Shown: positions 36,120-43,353 of the stretch, piece after piece
How the letters are laid out: the number at the start of each line of letters is the position of its first letter
Numbering within the stretch: the first letter of the stretch is position 1
Notes under the pieces: model-generated
What the model was told of the DNA's origin: nothing
Databases searched by the model: none
What the model saw: the letters and a program-made list of their open reading frames with translations, nothing else
Source of the DNA: Flavivirga aquimarina
Lineage (GTDB): Bacteria > Bacteroidota > Bacteroidia > Flavobacteriales > Flavobacteriaceae
DNA length: 64,000 nt
NCBI RefSeq assembly: GCF_030540835.1
Contig: NZ_JAUOEK010000184.1
Coordinates: 1 to 64,000 of the forward strand
Direction of reading: 5' to 3'
Program-made: the position numbers and the translations under genes

Positions 36120-37052
36120 TTAAATATTCTTTATGAAATTGTACATCTTCTCTCTTGTTTTCTCATCAGGCATTTTACCATAACCAGCCATCATATTATC
36201 AATAGCATGATGTGGTTTTGATGTACCAGGAATCACACAGGTCACTAATTCATTAGACACAATAAATTTTAGAAAGAACTGCCCCCAGCTATTTATATCA
36301 TATTCTTTTACCCACTCTGGTAGGGCTTTACCTTTTACATGCCTAAACAGACTACCACTTTCATAGGGTCGGTTAATTAAAACGGCAGTATTATTTTTTC
36401 TAATAGTTTCAAATAAAGACTTTTCGGCATGACGGGATCTTATGGAATAATTAAATTGTACAAAATCTGGTTTTTCTGCTTTAATGACATTTTCCAGTCG
36501 ATAATGAGACGCATCCGTATAATGCGTAATGCCCCAATATTTAATCTTGCCTTGCTCTTTCCAATCTTTAAGTGTTTTTACATGAACTCTCCAATCGACC
36601 AAATTGTGAATTTGCATTAAATCCATCTGTTTGCGCTTCATTAATTTAAAGGAACTATTCATTTGATTAATTCCTGCTTCTTTTCCACTGGTCCATACTT
36701 TTGTGGCATAGAAAAAATCTTTATTAAAATTATTTGTACTGGTTAAATCACCAACAACACGTTCCGAGCTTCCGTACATTGGAGAAGAATCTATAACCTT
36801 ACCACCTAATTTCTTCATTTCTAACAAAACCTGAGTTAAACGTTTTCGATCTGCATTAGAATTACCAACATCAAAAGTCTGCCATGTACCTAAGCCAACA
36901 ACTGGTAACAATTGATTTGATAATGGAATTTTTCTCTGTAACATGGTATCTTTAAAATTAAACGCTGATAGTACCGGAGACAAGGCCATTGCTAATCCTG
37001 CAAGCCCTGATAGTTTTAAAACTTCTCGTCTATTAAAATTATTATTCATCAT
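36120..37052 (-). CDS. Tat-exported aldo/keto reductase
   Basis: The 310-residue protein begins with a twin-arginine signal (N-R-R-E-V-L-K-L-S-G-L-A-G-L-A-M-A-L). An aldo/keto reductase domain follows: V-V-G-L-G-T-W-Q-T-F, D-S-S-P-M-Y-G-S-S-E-R (catalytic Asp and Tyr), A-T-K-V-W (Lys), I-H-N-L-V-D (His). Cofactor is expected to be NAD(P)H, although a Tat-exported enzyme would need to fold with it inside the cell first. It overlaps the end of the upstream transporter gene by 11 bases. Confidence 0.85.
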   Translation of the reverse strand: MMNNNFNRREVLKLSGLAGLAMALSPVLSAFNFKDTMLQRKIPLSNQLLPVVGLGTWQTFDVGNSNADRKRLTQVLLEMKKLGGKVIDSSPMYGSSERVVGDLTSTNNFNKDFFYATKVWTSGKEAGINQMNSSFKLMKRKQMDLMQIHNLVDWRVHVKTLKDWKEQGKIKYWGITHYTDASHYRLENVIKAEKPDFVQFNYSIRSRHAEKSLFETIRKNNTAVLINRPYESGSLFRHVKGKALPEWVKEYDINSWGQFFLKFIVSNELVTCVIPGTSKPHHAIDNMMAGYGKMPDEKTREKMYNFIKNI

Positions 37053-38313
37053 GTTTTATTGTGTTTGAAATTAATTCTTTTTCTTTAATCTTATACACTT
37101 TTCCTAATCGATTTCCATTAAACGACCATAACAATGCAACTGGTAGTGAGATGAGAGCAATTATAGACAATCCTAAACCAAAAGATATGAGCAAAGAAAA
37201 TAACCACCCCGTTAAAGCATCTCCACCCCTATAAATTATAGTATCAATAAAATTCTTAACTCTATATTTCTCTTCTTTATTACATACCGTAAACAATATT
37301 TCCTTCGAAGGCTTTAAAAGCGAAAAATTTCCAGCTCGATGGACTATAATTAAAGTTCCTATTACCAATACAGATGGATTTATACTTAAAAAAGCAAAAC
37401 CAATAGCTATTAAAAAAGGAACTAAAAATAATGTTATTTTCAATCCGTATTTTTTTATAACGCTACTAGTTATGAAAACTTGACTGAATACAGTTAATGT
37501 GTTTGTTATTAAATCAACCTTTGAAAAATACAATAGCCGTCGACTGCTTTCTGTAATGGAATTTTCAACTATATGAGCTTGTTCAAAATATAAAAACGTT
37601 GAAATAGCTGTATAAAAAATCATGAACAAAATGATGCTCTGCAAATACTTTGATTTCATTCCTTTTTTGATAGATAATAGAATATCTGGGGCTAATATGA
37701 CATTTGAATTAAAACCATTATTTGATTTCAAATGCTTGTTTTCTTCTTTAAGATTCACAATTTTTTTAATCGCAAATAACACTATTAACATACATACTCC
37801 TGCTACTAGAAAAAGGTTTTCAATTGAGGTTTGAGTAACCAGTAACGAAGAAATGATTGGACCAATTAAAGCGCCAATACTCCCACCCGCTGCAATAATA
37901 CCGAACAAACGTTTAGATGATTCACTTGAAAAAACATCGGCCATAAAACTCCAGAAGAGAGACACCACAAAAAGATTAAAAACGCTAAGCCATATAAAAA
38001 AGGAAGCCGCTAAAAGCTTAGACCCATGAAATATTTTAAAAAGAATATAAAATATTATAATATTAAAAAGGAAAAAAGTGTAAGACAAAAAAAGTACTTT
38101 CTTTAAAACAAACTTTTTTGTTATGTATAAAAATAGTGGCACTACCAAAAGCATTGCAACAAACGTCCCTGTAAATAACCATTGCATATTATTTGCTCCA
38201 TTAACAATCCCCATTTCATCCCTAATTGGTCTTAAAATAAAATAACCGGATAGCAAACTAAAAAAATATATAAAAGACCAAAGAACTATTAGTTTCTCTG
38301 ATTTTTTCATCAT
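37042..38313 (-). CDS. MFS/NTP-NDP-exchanger-like transporter
   Basis: A membrane protein of about 423 residues with roughly 12 membrane segments. The N-terminal signature G-Y-F-I-L-R-P-I-R-D-E-M-G-I is that of the bacterial group related to ATP/ADP translocases, grouped with the major facilitator fold. Free-living bacteria have such genes with unknown substrates. Start is taken at the ATG at 38313 because the 13 upstream residues (S-A-C-S-R-I-V-T) do not fit the family. The downstream aldo/keto reductase overlaps by 11 bases, so the two are co-transcribed. Confidence 0.7.
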   Translation of the reverse strand: MMKKSEKLIVLWSFIYFFSLLSGYFILRPIRDEMGIVNGANNMQWLFTGTFVAMLLVVPLFLYITKKFVLKKVLFLSYTFFLFNIIIFYILFKIFHGSKLLAASFFIWLSVFNLFVVSLFWSFMADVFSSESSKRLFGIIAAGGSIGALIGPIISSLLVTQTSIENLFLVAGVCMLIVLFAIKKIVNLKEENKHLKSNNGFNSNVILAPDILLSIKKGMKSKYLQSIILFMIFYTAISTFLYFEQAHIVENSITESSRRLLYFSKVDLITNTLTVFSQVFITSSVIKKYGLKITLFLVPFLIAIGFAFLSINPSVLVIGTLIIVHRAGNFSLLKPSKEILFTVCNKEEKYRVKNFIDTIIYRGGDALTGWLFSLLISFGLGLSIIALISLPVALLWSFNGNRLGKVYKIKEKELISNTIKHDE

Positions 38314-38430
38314 AACCACACTGGTTACTATTCTAGAACAAGCACTTTTCATCAGTTTAAGTTTTATTAAACCAAATATGAAAAAGGCAACCCTAAAAGT
38401 CTGATTGATTTATTTAAATGAATGACTTAT

Positions 38431-39465
38431 TTATAAATCAGGGATAAATCTTTTATAGTAAGAAGGAGTTGATCCAGTATGTTTTTTAAATGCTGCATTG
38501 AAGGCAGATAAAGAATTAAACCCACATTCGTAAGCAATACTGGAAATTTTAATGTTTTGATAGTCTTTATGCTTAAGTAACTTTTTAGCTTCTTCAATTC
38601 TATATACATTAATGTATCCTGAAAAGTTTGTATTGAAATAATCGTTAATTATATGCGACATTACATATACCGGTACTCCCAAAGATTTTGACAATTGTTT
38701 TAAGTTGAAATTAGAATCAAGAAAAGGTTTTTCAACGCTCATTAATGTCTCTATTTCTTTTATACGTGCCTCTAAGTCTTGATGTGATAAATTGATATTA
38801 TTATATTTCTTTTTTCTTGAAATTAAATAAAAGAACTGGGGATTCTTCATTAAGAAAAAACTTAAAAAAAACACATAGACACCATAAACAATTGGTCCAA
38901 GTAAATAAGGTGTCATACCAAGAATATAATTGGAAAAATATGAAAACTGCAGAAACACAGTACCACCAACCAATAAACTTAACCACAGCCATTCTTTTTT
39001 TTGGCACTTTGCTATACCATTTATAAAAACATAAACTATAATTAAAGTATAAAATAACTGATGATAAAGTAGCATACTATACCCTCCAACATTCCAAAAG
39101 CTATTTGAAGTTAGCGAGAAGCTGTTAGCCAAAATTATAAATGAAGGAATAAAGTGTAACAGGTTAATTTGTAACCAACTCTTTTCGTTTACAAAATAGT
39201 ACGTGTATAAATAGAGTAAAGGACCAAAAGCCAAATGTGCAGCAAACCCTAAATTAATAAACCAATTGGGAGTTTCACTTAAGTAAACCCATAAAATAGA
39301 TTTTACAATTCTTATAGTAATAGAAAAGAAAAATAAACCCAGTAAATAGTTTTTAATATGTCGCTTCCTTTCAAAGAAACTAAATAATGCTAAATAGATG
39401 CTTTGGAATGCGCCTAAACAAGCTAAGATTAATTCTACATTCTTATTTAGCTTGACTACTTTCAC
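38431..39465 (-). CDS. AraC-family regulator with seven-helix membrane N-terminus
   Basis: The 344-residue protein has six to seven hydrophobic helices in residues 10-215 (for example L-I-L-A-C-L-G-A-F-Q-S-I-Y-L-A-L-F), a cytoplasmic linker, and a C-terminal AraC HTH: F-N-L-K-Q-L-S-K-S-L-G-V-P-V-Y-V-M-S and I-A-Y-E-C-G-F-N-S-L-S-A-F-N-A-A-F-K-K. This type is typical of Bacteroidota and should sense a membrane or extracellular signal. It is divergent from the GbsR-type gene, with a 137-base intergenic region that holds the palindromic operator. Confidence 0.88.
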   Translation of the reverse strand: MKVVKLNKNVELILACLGAFQSIYLALFSFFERKRHIKNYLLGLFFFSITIRIVKSILWVYLSETPNWFINLGFAAHLAFGPLLYLYTYYFVNEKSWLQINLLHFIPSFIILANSFSLTSNSFWNVGGYSMLLYHQLFYTLIIVYVFINGIAKCQKKEWLWLSLLVGGTVFLQFSYFSNYILGMTPYLLGPIVYGVYVFFLSFFLMKNPQFFYLISRKKKYNNINLSHQDLEARIKEIETLMSVEKPFLDSNFNLKQLSKSLGVPVYVMSHIINDYFNTNFSGYINVYRIEEAKKLLKHKDYQNIKISSIAYECGFNSLSAFNAAFKKHTGSTPSYYKRFIPDL

Positions 39466-39552
39466 TTGAATTCATTTTAACTAAAATACTTATTTCATTG
39501 ATTAAAATGGCTCACATTATAAAAATTTATGAAAACTTTAATAGCATTAAAC

Positions 39553-39578
39553 AAACTTTCAATAATTATTGAAAGTTT
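39553..39578. promoter_or_regulatory. Perfect 26-bp palindromic operator upstream of the GbsR-type gene
   Basis: The left arm AAACTTTCAATAA (39553-39565) is the exact reverse complement of the right arm TTATTGAAAGTTT (39566-39578). It overlaps a TTG (39569-39571) that lies 19 bases from TATCTTTG. This placement fits a repressor site for a dimeric MarR/GbsR regulator. Confidence 0.8.
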
Positions 39579-39598
39579 AGAAATTATTATTATCTTTG
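39569..39598 (+). promoter_or_regulatory. Promoter: TTG, 19 bases, TATCTTTG, nearly leaderless
   Basis: The -33 TTG is inside the palindrome and the -7 element TATCTTTG is at 39591-39598. The ATG at 39603 comes only four bases later, so the transcript would begin at or next to the start codon. Confidence 0.75.
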
Positions 39599-39602
39599 TT
39601 AC

Positions 39603-40106
39603 ATGGAATATCAAGAAGCAAAAGAAAAATTTATTAGTACATGGGGAAGTTTAGGCTCTTTATGGGGCATAAACAAGGCTATGGCACAAATACAATCTTT
39701 GCTTTTTATTTCAACAAAACCACTTTCTATGGAAGAGATCATGGAAGATTTAAAGATTTCACGAGGTAATACCAGTATGAATTTACGACAGCTTATGGAT
39801 TGGGGTATTGTTACAAAAGAACTTATTCCGGGCGAACGTAAAGAGTTTTTCACTACCGAGAAAGATGTACAGGAATTAGCAAGACACATAGCCAAAGAAA
39901 GAAGTAGAAGAGAAATTAAACCGGTTATTAAAATTTTAAAAGACGTTAGCTCTATAAAAGATGATGGTACCGCAAAAACCAAAGAACTTATAAAACAAAC
40001 TAAAGCCTTACACGATTTAGCAAAAACAGCAGATGCTATGATGAATAAAATAGTGAGTCAAGACCAAAATTGGTTAACTAAATCTTTACTTAAATTTATA
40101 AAATAA
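39603..40106 (+). CDS. GbsR/MarR-family transcriptional regulator
   Basis: A 167-residue winged-helix regulator. The HTH lies at about residues 40-75 (S-M-E-E-I-M-E-D-L-K-I-S-R-G-N-T-S-M-N-L-R-Q-L). The wing is in W-G-I-V-T-K-E-L-I-P-G-E-R-K-E-F-F, and a C-terminal helix is available for dimerisation. N-terminal G-S-L-G-S-L-W-G-I-N-K-A-M-A is the hallmark of GbsR-like proteins. In Bacillus, GbsR senses choline; the ligand here is unknown. It is first in an operon with a membrane protein and a methyltransferase, and probably autoregulated through the palindrome. Confidence 0.88.
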   Translation: MEYQEAKEKFISTWGSLGSLWGINKAMAQIQSLLFISTKPLSMEEIMEDLKISRGNTSMNLRQLMDWGIVTKELIPGERKEFFTTEKDVQELARHIAKERSRREIKPVIKILKDVSSIKDDGTAKTKELIKQTKALHDLAKTADAMMNKIVSQDQNWLTKSLLKFIK

Positions 40107-40121
40107 AAAAATTTAAAATGT

Positions 40122-40143
40122 ACTTTCAATATTTTCTGAAATT
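40122..40143. promoter_or_regulatory. Degenerate second copy of the GbsR operator
   Basis: ACTTTCAATATTTTCTGAAA plus TT matches the central 22 bases of the upstream palindrome at 18 of 22 positions, with the left half intact. It lies just before the membrane-protein gene. Confidence 0.55.
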
Positions 40144-40151
40144 TTAATAAT

Positions 40152-40592
40152 ATGAAAACACAAATACCAAACTGGCTTATTATTCTTGGAGGATGCGGCC
40201 AAATATTCACAGCAATGATTTATCCTTACATACGTCATAAAGTATTTGATTGGTATAACGACGTAAAACAACTGAAATCTTTAAATCAAGAAATTGCAAA
40301 AACCTATGGTAGATATATTCAAGGTTTAAACTTTTCATTTGGTTTAATTGCAATACTATTAACTGGTGATTTACAAAATGGAACCAGATTAGCTTTAGCT
40401 TTAACAGGTTTAATTGCTGCTTATTGGGTTGGAAAAGTAATGACACAGATTGCCTATTATCCTATGTATCAAATTCCTCAAAAAACAATTTTTAAAATTG
40501 GAAGCTATTTTATGAATAGCCTGTTTATCCTTTTTGCAATTGTTTATACATGGCTGTTCATTATCAATTTTACTACTTACTTCAACTTTTAA
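40152..40592 (+). CDS. Small integral membrane protein of unknown function
   Basis: The 146-residue protein is predicted to have four membrane helices (I-P-N-W-L-I-I-L-G-G-C-G-Q-I-F-T-A-M-I near the N-terminus, two in the centre, one at the C-terminus). No motif recognised. It lies between the GbsR-type regulator (45 bases) and a methyltransferase (9 bases), so it is part of that operon. Confidence 0.7.
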   Translation: MKTQIPNWLIILGGCGQIFTAMIYPYIRHKVFDWYNDVKQLKSLNQEIAKTYGRYIQGLNFSFGLIAILLTGDLQNGTRLALALTGLIAAYWVGKVMTQIAYYPMYQIPQKTIFKIGSYFMNSLFILFAIVYTWLFIINFTTYFNF

Positions 40593-40601
40593 ATAAAATA
40601 G

Positions 40602-41477
40602 ATGGAATCTACAATAATTACATATCAAGAAAAAGCAAAAAACAACAAAATAGAAATAATTGATTTCTATAATGAAGCAACAGAAGATTACAAATTCTGG
40701 AGTAAAGATTACAATATGCATTTTGGATACTTCATACCATTTAAAACAAATATTTTTAAAAGAGATACCATGCTTAATGAAATGAATAATCAAGTACTAA
40801 AACGATTAAAACTCCCTTCAGAAAAAACACTTTTAGCAGATTTAGGTTGTGGTATGGGTGGCTCAATGAGGTTTGCCTTAAAAAAGAAGAAAAATATTGC
40901 TGCGTTTGGTGTAACATTGTCAGATTTTCAAGTTAAAAAAGGCAATGAGTTATTACAAAACCTAAATGGTACTATCCTAAAAGAAAATTATAATAAGACA
41001 TCATTTTCATCAAATATTTTTGATGGCGCTATTGCTATTGAAAGTTTTTGTCATTCTGGCCATGGTAAAGAGGCTTTTAAGGAAGCTTTTAGAATATTAA
41101 AACCTAATGGCAAACTTATAATAGCTGATGCTTTTCTTAAAAAGAAAGAAAAGGACCTCTGCAAAGGGGGGCATTATGCATACCATAAATTGTGTAATCA
41201 TTGGAGTTTAGAAAGGTTAGGTTATATAGATGACGTTATTCAAGAATTAAAAAAAGTAGGCTTCTCAAAAGTTAAAATCGAAAATACTTCGTTTAAAGTA
41301 GCGCCATCGGTATTGCACGTTCCTTTTACTATTATAGGCTTTATAATGAAAAAAATATTTCGTTCAAAAAAATTGAAAAGAGAAAGTCTGCACAATTTAA
41401 AAGGTTCTTTTTATGCATTATTATCGGGTTTACATATGAAAAGCTTTGGATATTATTTAATAACCTGTACTAAATAG
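40602..41477 (+). CDS. Class I SAM-dependent methyltransferase (UbiE/tocopherol-methyltransferase-like)
   Basis: The 291-residue protein begins E-A-T-E-D-Y-K-F-W-S, a pattern seen in small-molecule methyltransferases of the sterol/tocopherol type. Motif I is L-A-D-L-G-C-G-M-G-G-S, followed by F-D-G-A-I-A-I-E-S-F-C-H (motif II/post) and L-K-P-N-G-K-L-I-I-A-D-A (motif III). Substrate unknown; a lipid or quinone-like compound is plausible. It is the third gene of the GbsR-type operon. Confidence 0.85.
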   Translation: MESTIITYQEKAKNNKIEIIDFYNEATEDYKFWSKDYNMHFGYFIPFKTNIFKRDTMLNEMNNQVLKRLKLPSEKTLLADLGCGMGGSMRFALKKKKNIAAFGVTLSDFQVKKGNELLQNLNGTILKENYNKTSFSSNIFDGAIAIESFCHSGHGKEAFKEAFRILKPNGKLIIADAFLKKKEKDLCKGGHYAYHKLCNHWSLERLGYIDDVIQELKKVGFSKVKIENTSFKVAPSVLHVPFTIIGFIMKKIFRSKKLKRESLHNLKGSFYALLSGLHMKSFGYYLITCTK

Positions 41478-41553
41478 ACTTTTAAGTTTCAATTAAACCA
41501 ATTAAGAATTTTACATGATTTATTAAACCTTTAAAAAAGTCATTTTTTTACCT

Positions 41554-41561
41554 TATTTTTG
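41554..41561 (+). promoter_or_regulatory. -7 element TATTTTTG for the sigma-factor gene
   Basis: Exact TAnnTTTG match. It overlaps a candidate TTG start at 41559, which makes ATG 41586 the likely start of translation. Confidence 0.6.
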
Positions 41562-41585
41562 AAATTCAAAATATTTGTATATATA

Positions 41586-42140
41586 ATGCCTAACCATCAA
41601 ATTAATCCAAATCAATGGATAGATTTATATTCTGATTACTTATACAACTACACGATTACACGTGTTAGTGATAAAGAGATTGCTCAAGATTTGGTACAAG
41701 ATACTTTTTTGGCTGGTTTAAAATCGATGAAAAACTTTAAGGGAGAAGCTAGCGAACGCACTTGGCTTATCTCCATTTTAAAGAGGAAAATCATAGATCA
41801 TTACCGCAAAATAAATTCAAATAAAGGAAAAGCAGAAGTACGTATTAGTTATAATAACGACTCCGAAACAGAAGGCGATTGGCTAGAAGAACGTGTTGCA
41901 GACCCTTTTGATAAAACTGCAGAAGACACAATGCAAAATAGTGAGTTAGGTGATACCATTCATAACTGTTTAGGGAAATTACCAAAAAAACAAGCAGATG
42001 TTTTTAAAATGAAAACCATTCAAGGTTTTGAAACCGAAGTTATTTGTAATGAATTAAGTATTACAGCGTCTAACCTTTGGGTAATCATACACAGAGCACG
42101 CACGGCTATGGCAGATTGCTTAAAAGAAAATTGGTTTTAA
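41586..42140 (+). CDS. ECF-type RNA polymerase sigma-70 factor
   Basis: The 184-residue protein has region 2 (L-Y-N-Y-T-I-T-R-V-S-D-K-E-I-A-Q-D-L-V-Q-D-T-F-L-A, then T-W-L-I-S-I-L-K-R-K-I-I-D-H-Y-R-K) and region 4 (L-P-K-K-Q-A-D-V-F-K-M-K-T-I-Q-G-F-E-T-E-V-I-C, with A-S-N-L-W-V-I-I-H-R-A-R). ECF sigma factors are usually held by an anti-sigma; the next gene two bases downstream is a likely candidate. Confidence 0.9.
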   Translation: MPNHQINPNQWIDLYSDYLYNYTITRVSDKEIAQDLVQDTFLAGLKSMKNFKGEASERTWLISILKRKIIDHYRKINSNKGKAEVRISYNNDSETEGDWLEERVADPFDKTAEDTMQNSELGDTIHNCLGKLPKKQADVFKMKTIQGFETEVICNELSITASNLWVIIHRARTAMADCLKENWF

Positions 42141-42142
42141 TT

Positions 42143-42403
42143 ATGAGTAAAATTAAGATTTTAATCCCTTGCGAAGATGCAAATCATGTATGTGATAAAA
42201 CGCAATATAAAGAAGCTACATTATGGGAGAAAATTATACTCAATATACATTTAATATATTGTAGAGTCTGTAGAAAATACACAAAAAACAATACGAAACT
42301 TACCAAGGTTATAAAAAAATCTAAAGTGGAATGTTTAGACAAAAAGTGTAAAGAAACTATGAAGCTAGATTTTGAAAAAGCTTTAAAAGAATATTCTAAT
42401 TAA
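42143..42403 (+). CDS. Small zinc-binding protein, probable anti-sigma factor
   Basis: The 86-residue protein has the cysteine/histidine arrangement seen in zinc anti-sigma (ZAS) domains: C-E-D-A-N-H-V-C-D-K-T-Q-Y near the start and H-L-I-Y-C-R-V-C (H-x-x-x-C-x-x-C) about 25 residues later. No membrane helix. ATG at 42143 is preferred over one inside the sigma gene at 42077, because the sigma stop is two bases before it. Likely binds the sigma factor encoded immediately upstream. Confidence 0.7.
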   Translation: MSKIKILIPCEDANHVCDKTQYKEATLWEKIILNIHLIYCRVCRKYTKNNTKLTKVIKKSKVECLDKKCKETMKLDFEKALKEYSN

Positions 42404-43233
42404 TAGAATATAAATAGCAGTATTAGCCATAAAACAGGTATACCTTCTACCCAAAATGCACTATAACTTTTTCCTTGTTCTGTTTTAGAAAATAATAAAA
42501 ACAGTAAAGTAATACAGGTAATTATCATTAAAACAATGATGTCCACCCCACTTATTTCATTCTTTAAAAAATCTAAAAAGAAGCATACTACCAATAATAC
42601 ACTTCCTATTATTTTTGTTTGTTTCACCCCTATTTTCTGAGGAATAGTTGATAACTTTAAACTATCATACCTTAAGTCTCTAATTTCAAAAGGTAGCATT
42701 AAAACCATGATAAAAAGACACCTCTGAATCACAGTAATAACAACATCGGTATCTATAGAATAATTATTATTTATTAAAGGAAGTAAAACAGTAACACCGG
42801 TCCAAATAAGGGCTATTAAATAAATTTTCAGACCGCCGATACTTCTTAAATTATGTTGTCTATCTAAAAAAAAATGTTTTGGCAAAAAAGGAATGGCATA
42901 TAAAAATGTAATAACTGCAAAACCAGCAATATAAATTAAAGTCGTTACACTTAACTTAAAAGCATAATAACACATTAAAAGAAAGCTAAAAAAGGAAAAT
43001 ATTTGAATCAATTTTAATCCATTTGCCAAGCTTCTATGGTGAAACTTTGCTATCCCAAAGTACTTAACAAAATTATATCCGGTTATAGAAGCATAAAACA
43101 CAAAACAAAGTATGTTTTTATCGTAGGGAATTTGAAATTCCATAAGCGTAATCCATGTTAACGAAAACACCGATAAAGCCACATGAATACTACTGTTTAA
43201 ATAGAAATTAAAAAGCTGTTTTATAAACTTCAT
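42400..43233 (-). CDS. UbiA-like membrane protein with degenerate first aspartate motif
   Basis: The 277-residue protein has about eight to nine hydrophobic segments in the UbiA-prenyltransferase arrangement. The second Asp-rich motif may be E-I-R-D-L-R-Y-D (about residue 183). The first motif, normally N-D-x-x-D-x-x-x-D, is not found; its place is taken by G-Y-N-F-V-K-Y-F-G-I. So the enzyme may be inactive or use a different substrate. It ends overlapping the anti-sigma gene on the other strand by four bases. Confidence 0.62.
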   Translation of the reverse strand: MKFIKQLFNFYLNSSIHVALSVFSLTWITLMEFQIPYDKNILCFVFYASITGYNFVKYFGIAKFHHRSLANGLKLIQIFSFFSFLLMCYYAFKLSVTTLIYIAGFAVITFLYAIPFLPKHFFLDRQHNLRSIGGLKIYLIALIWTGVTVLLPLINNNYSIDTDVVITVIQRCLFIMVLMLPFEIRDLRYDSLKLSTIPQKIGVKQTKIIGSVLLVVCFFLDFLKNEISGVDIIVLMIITCITLLFLLFSKTEQGKSYSAFWVEGIPVLWLILLFIFY

Positions 43234-43319
43234 AATGTAAAAATAATCAAAGTGTTGATAACCTATTCAAATGGTTAAAAAGTTTCCATTTTATGCAACA
43301 AAACACATCAAATATTATG

Positions 43320-43327
43320 TATTTTTG
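43320..43327 (+). promoter_or_regulatory. -7 element TATTTTTG for gcvP
   Basis: Exact TAnnTTTG match, 27 bases before the ATG at 43354. Confidence 0.6.
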
Positions 43328-43353
43328 CGAATTATATAATAATTTCAGTTTTA

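Noticed and set aside
42077-42142. Anti-sigma gene starting inside the sigma gene
   Set aside because: The ATG two bases after the sigma stop gives a normal start with the zinc motif near the N-terminus.
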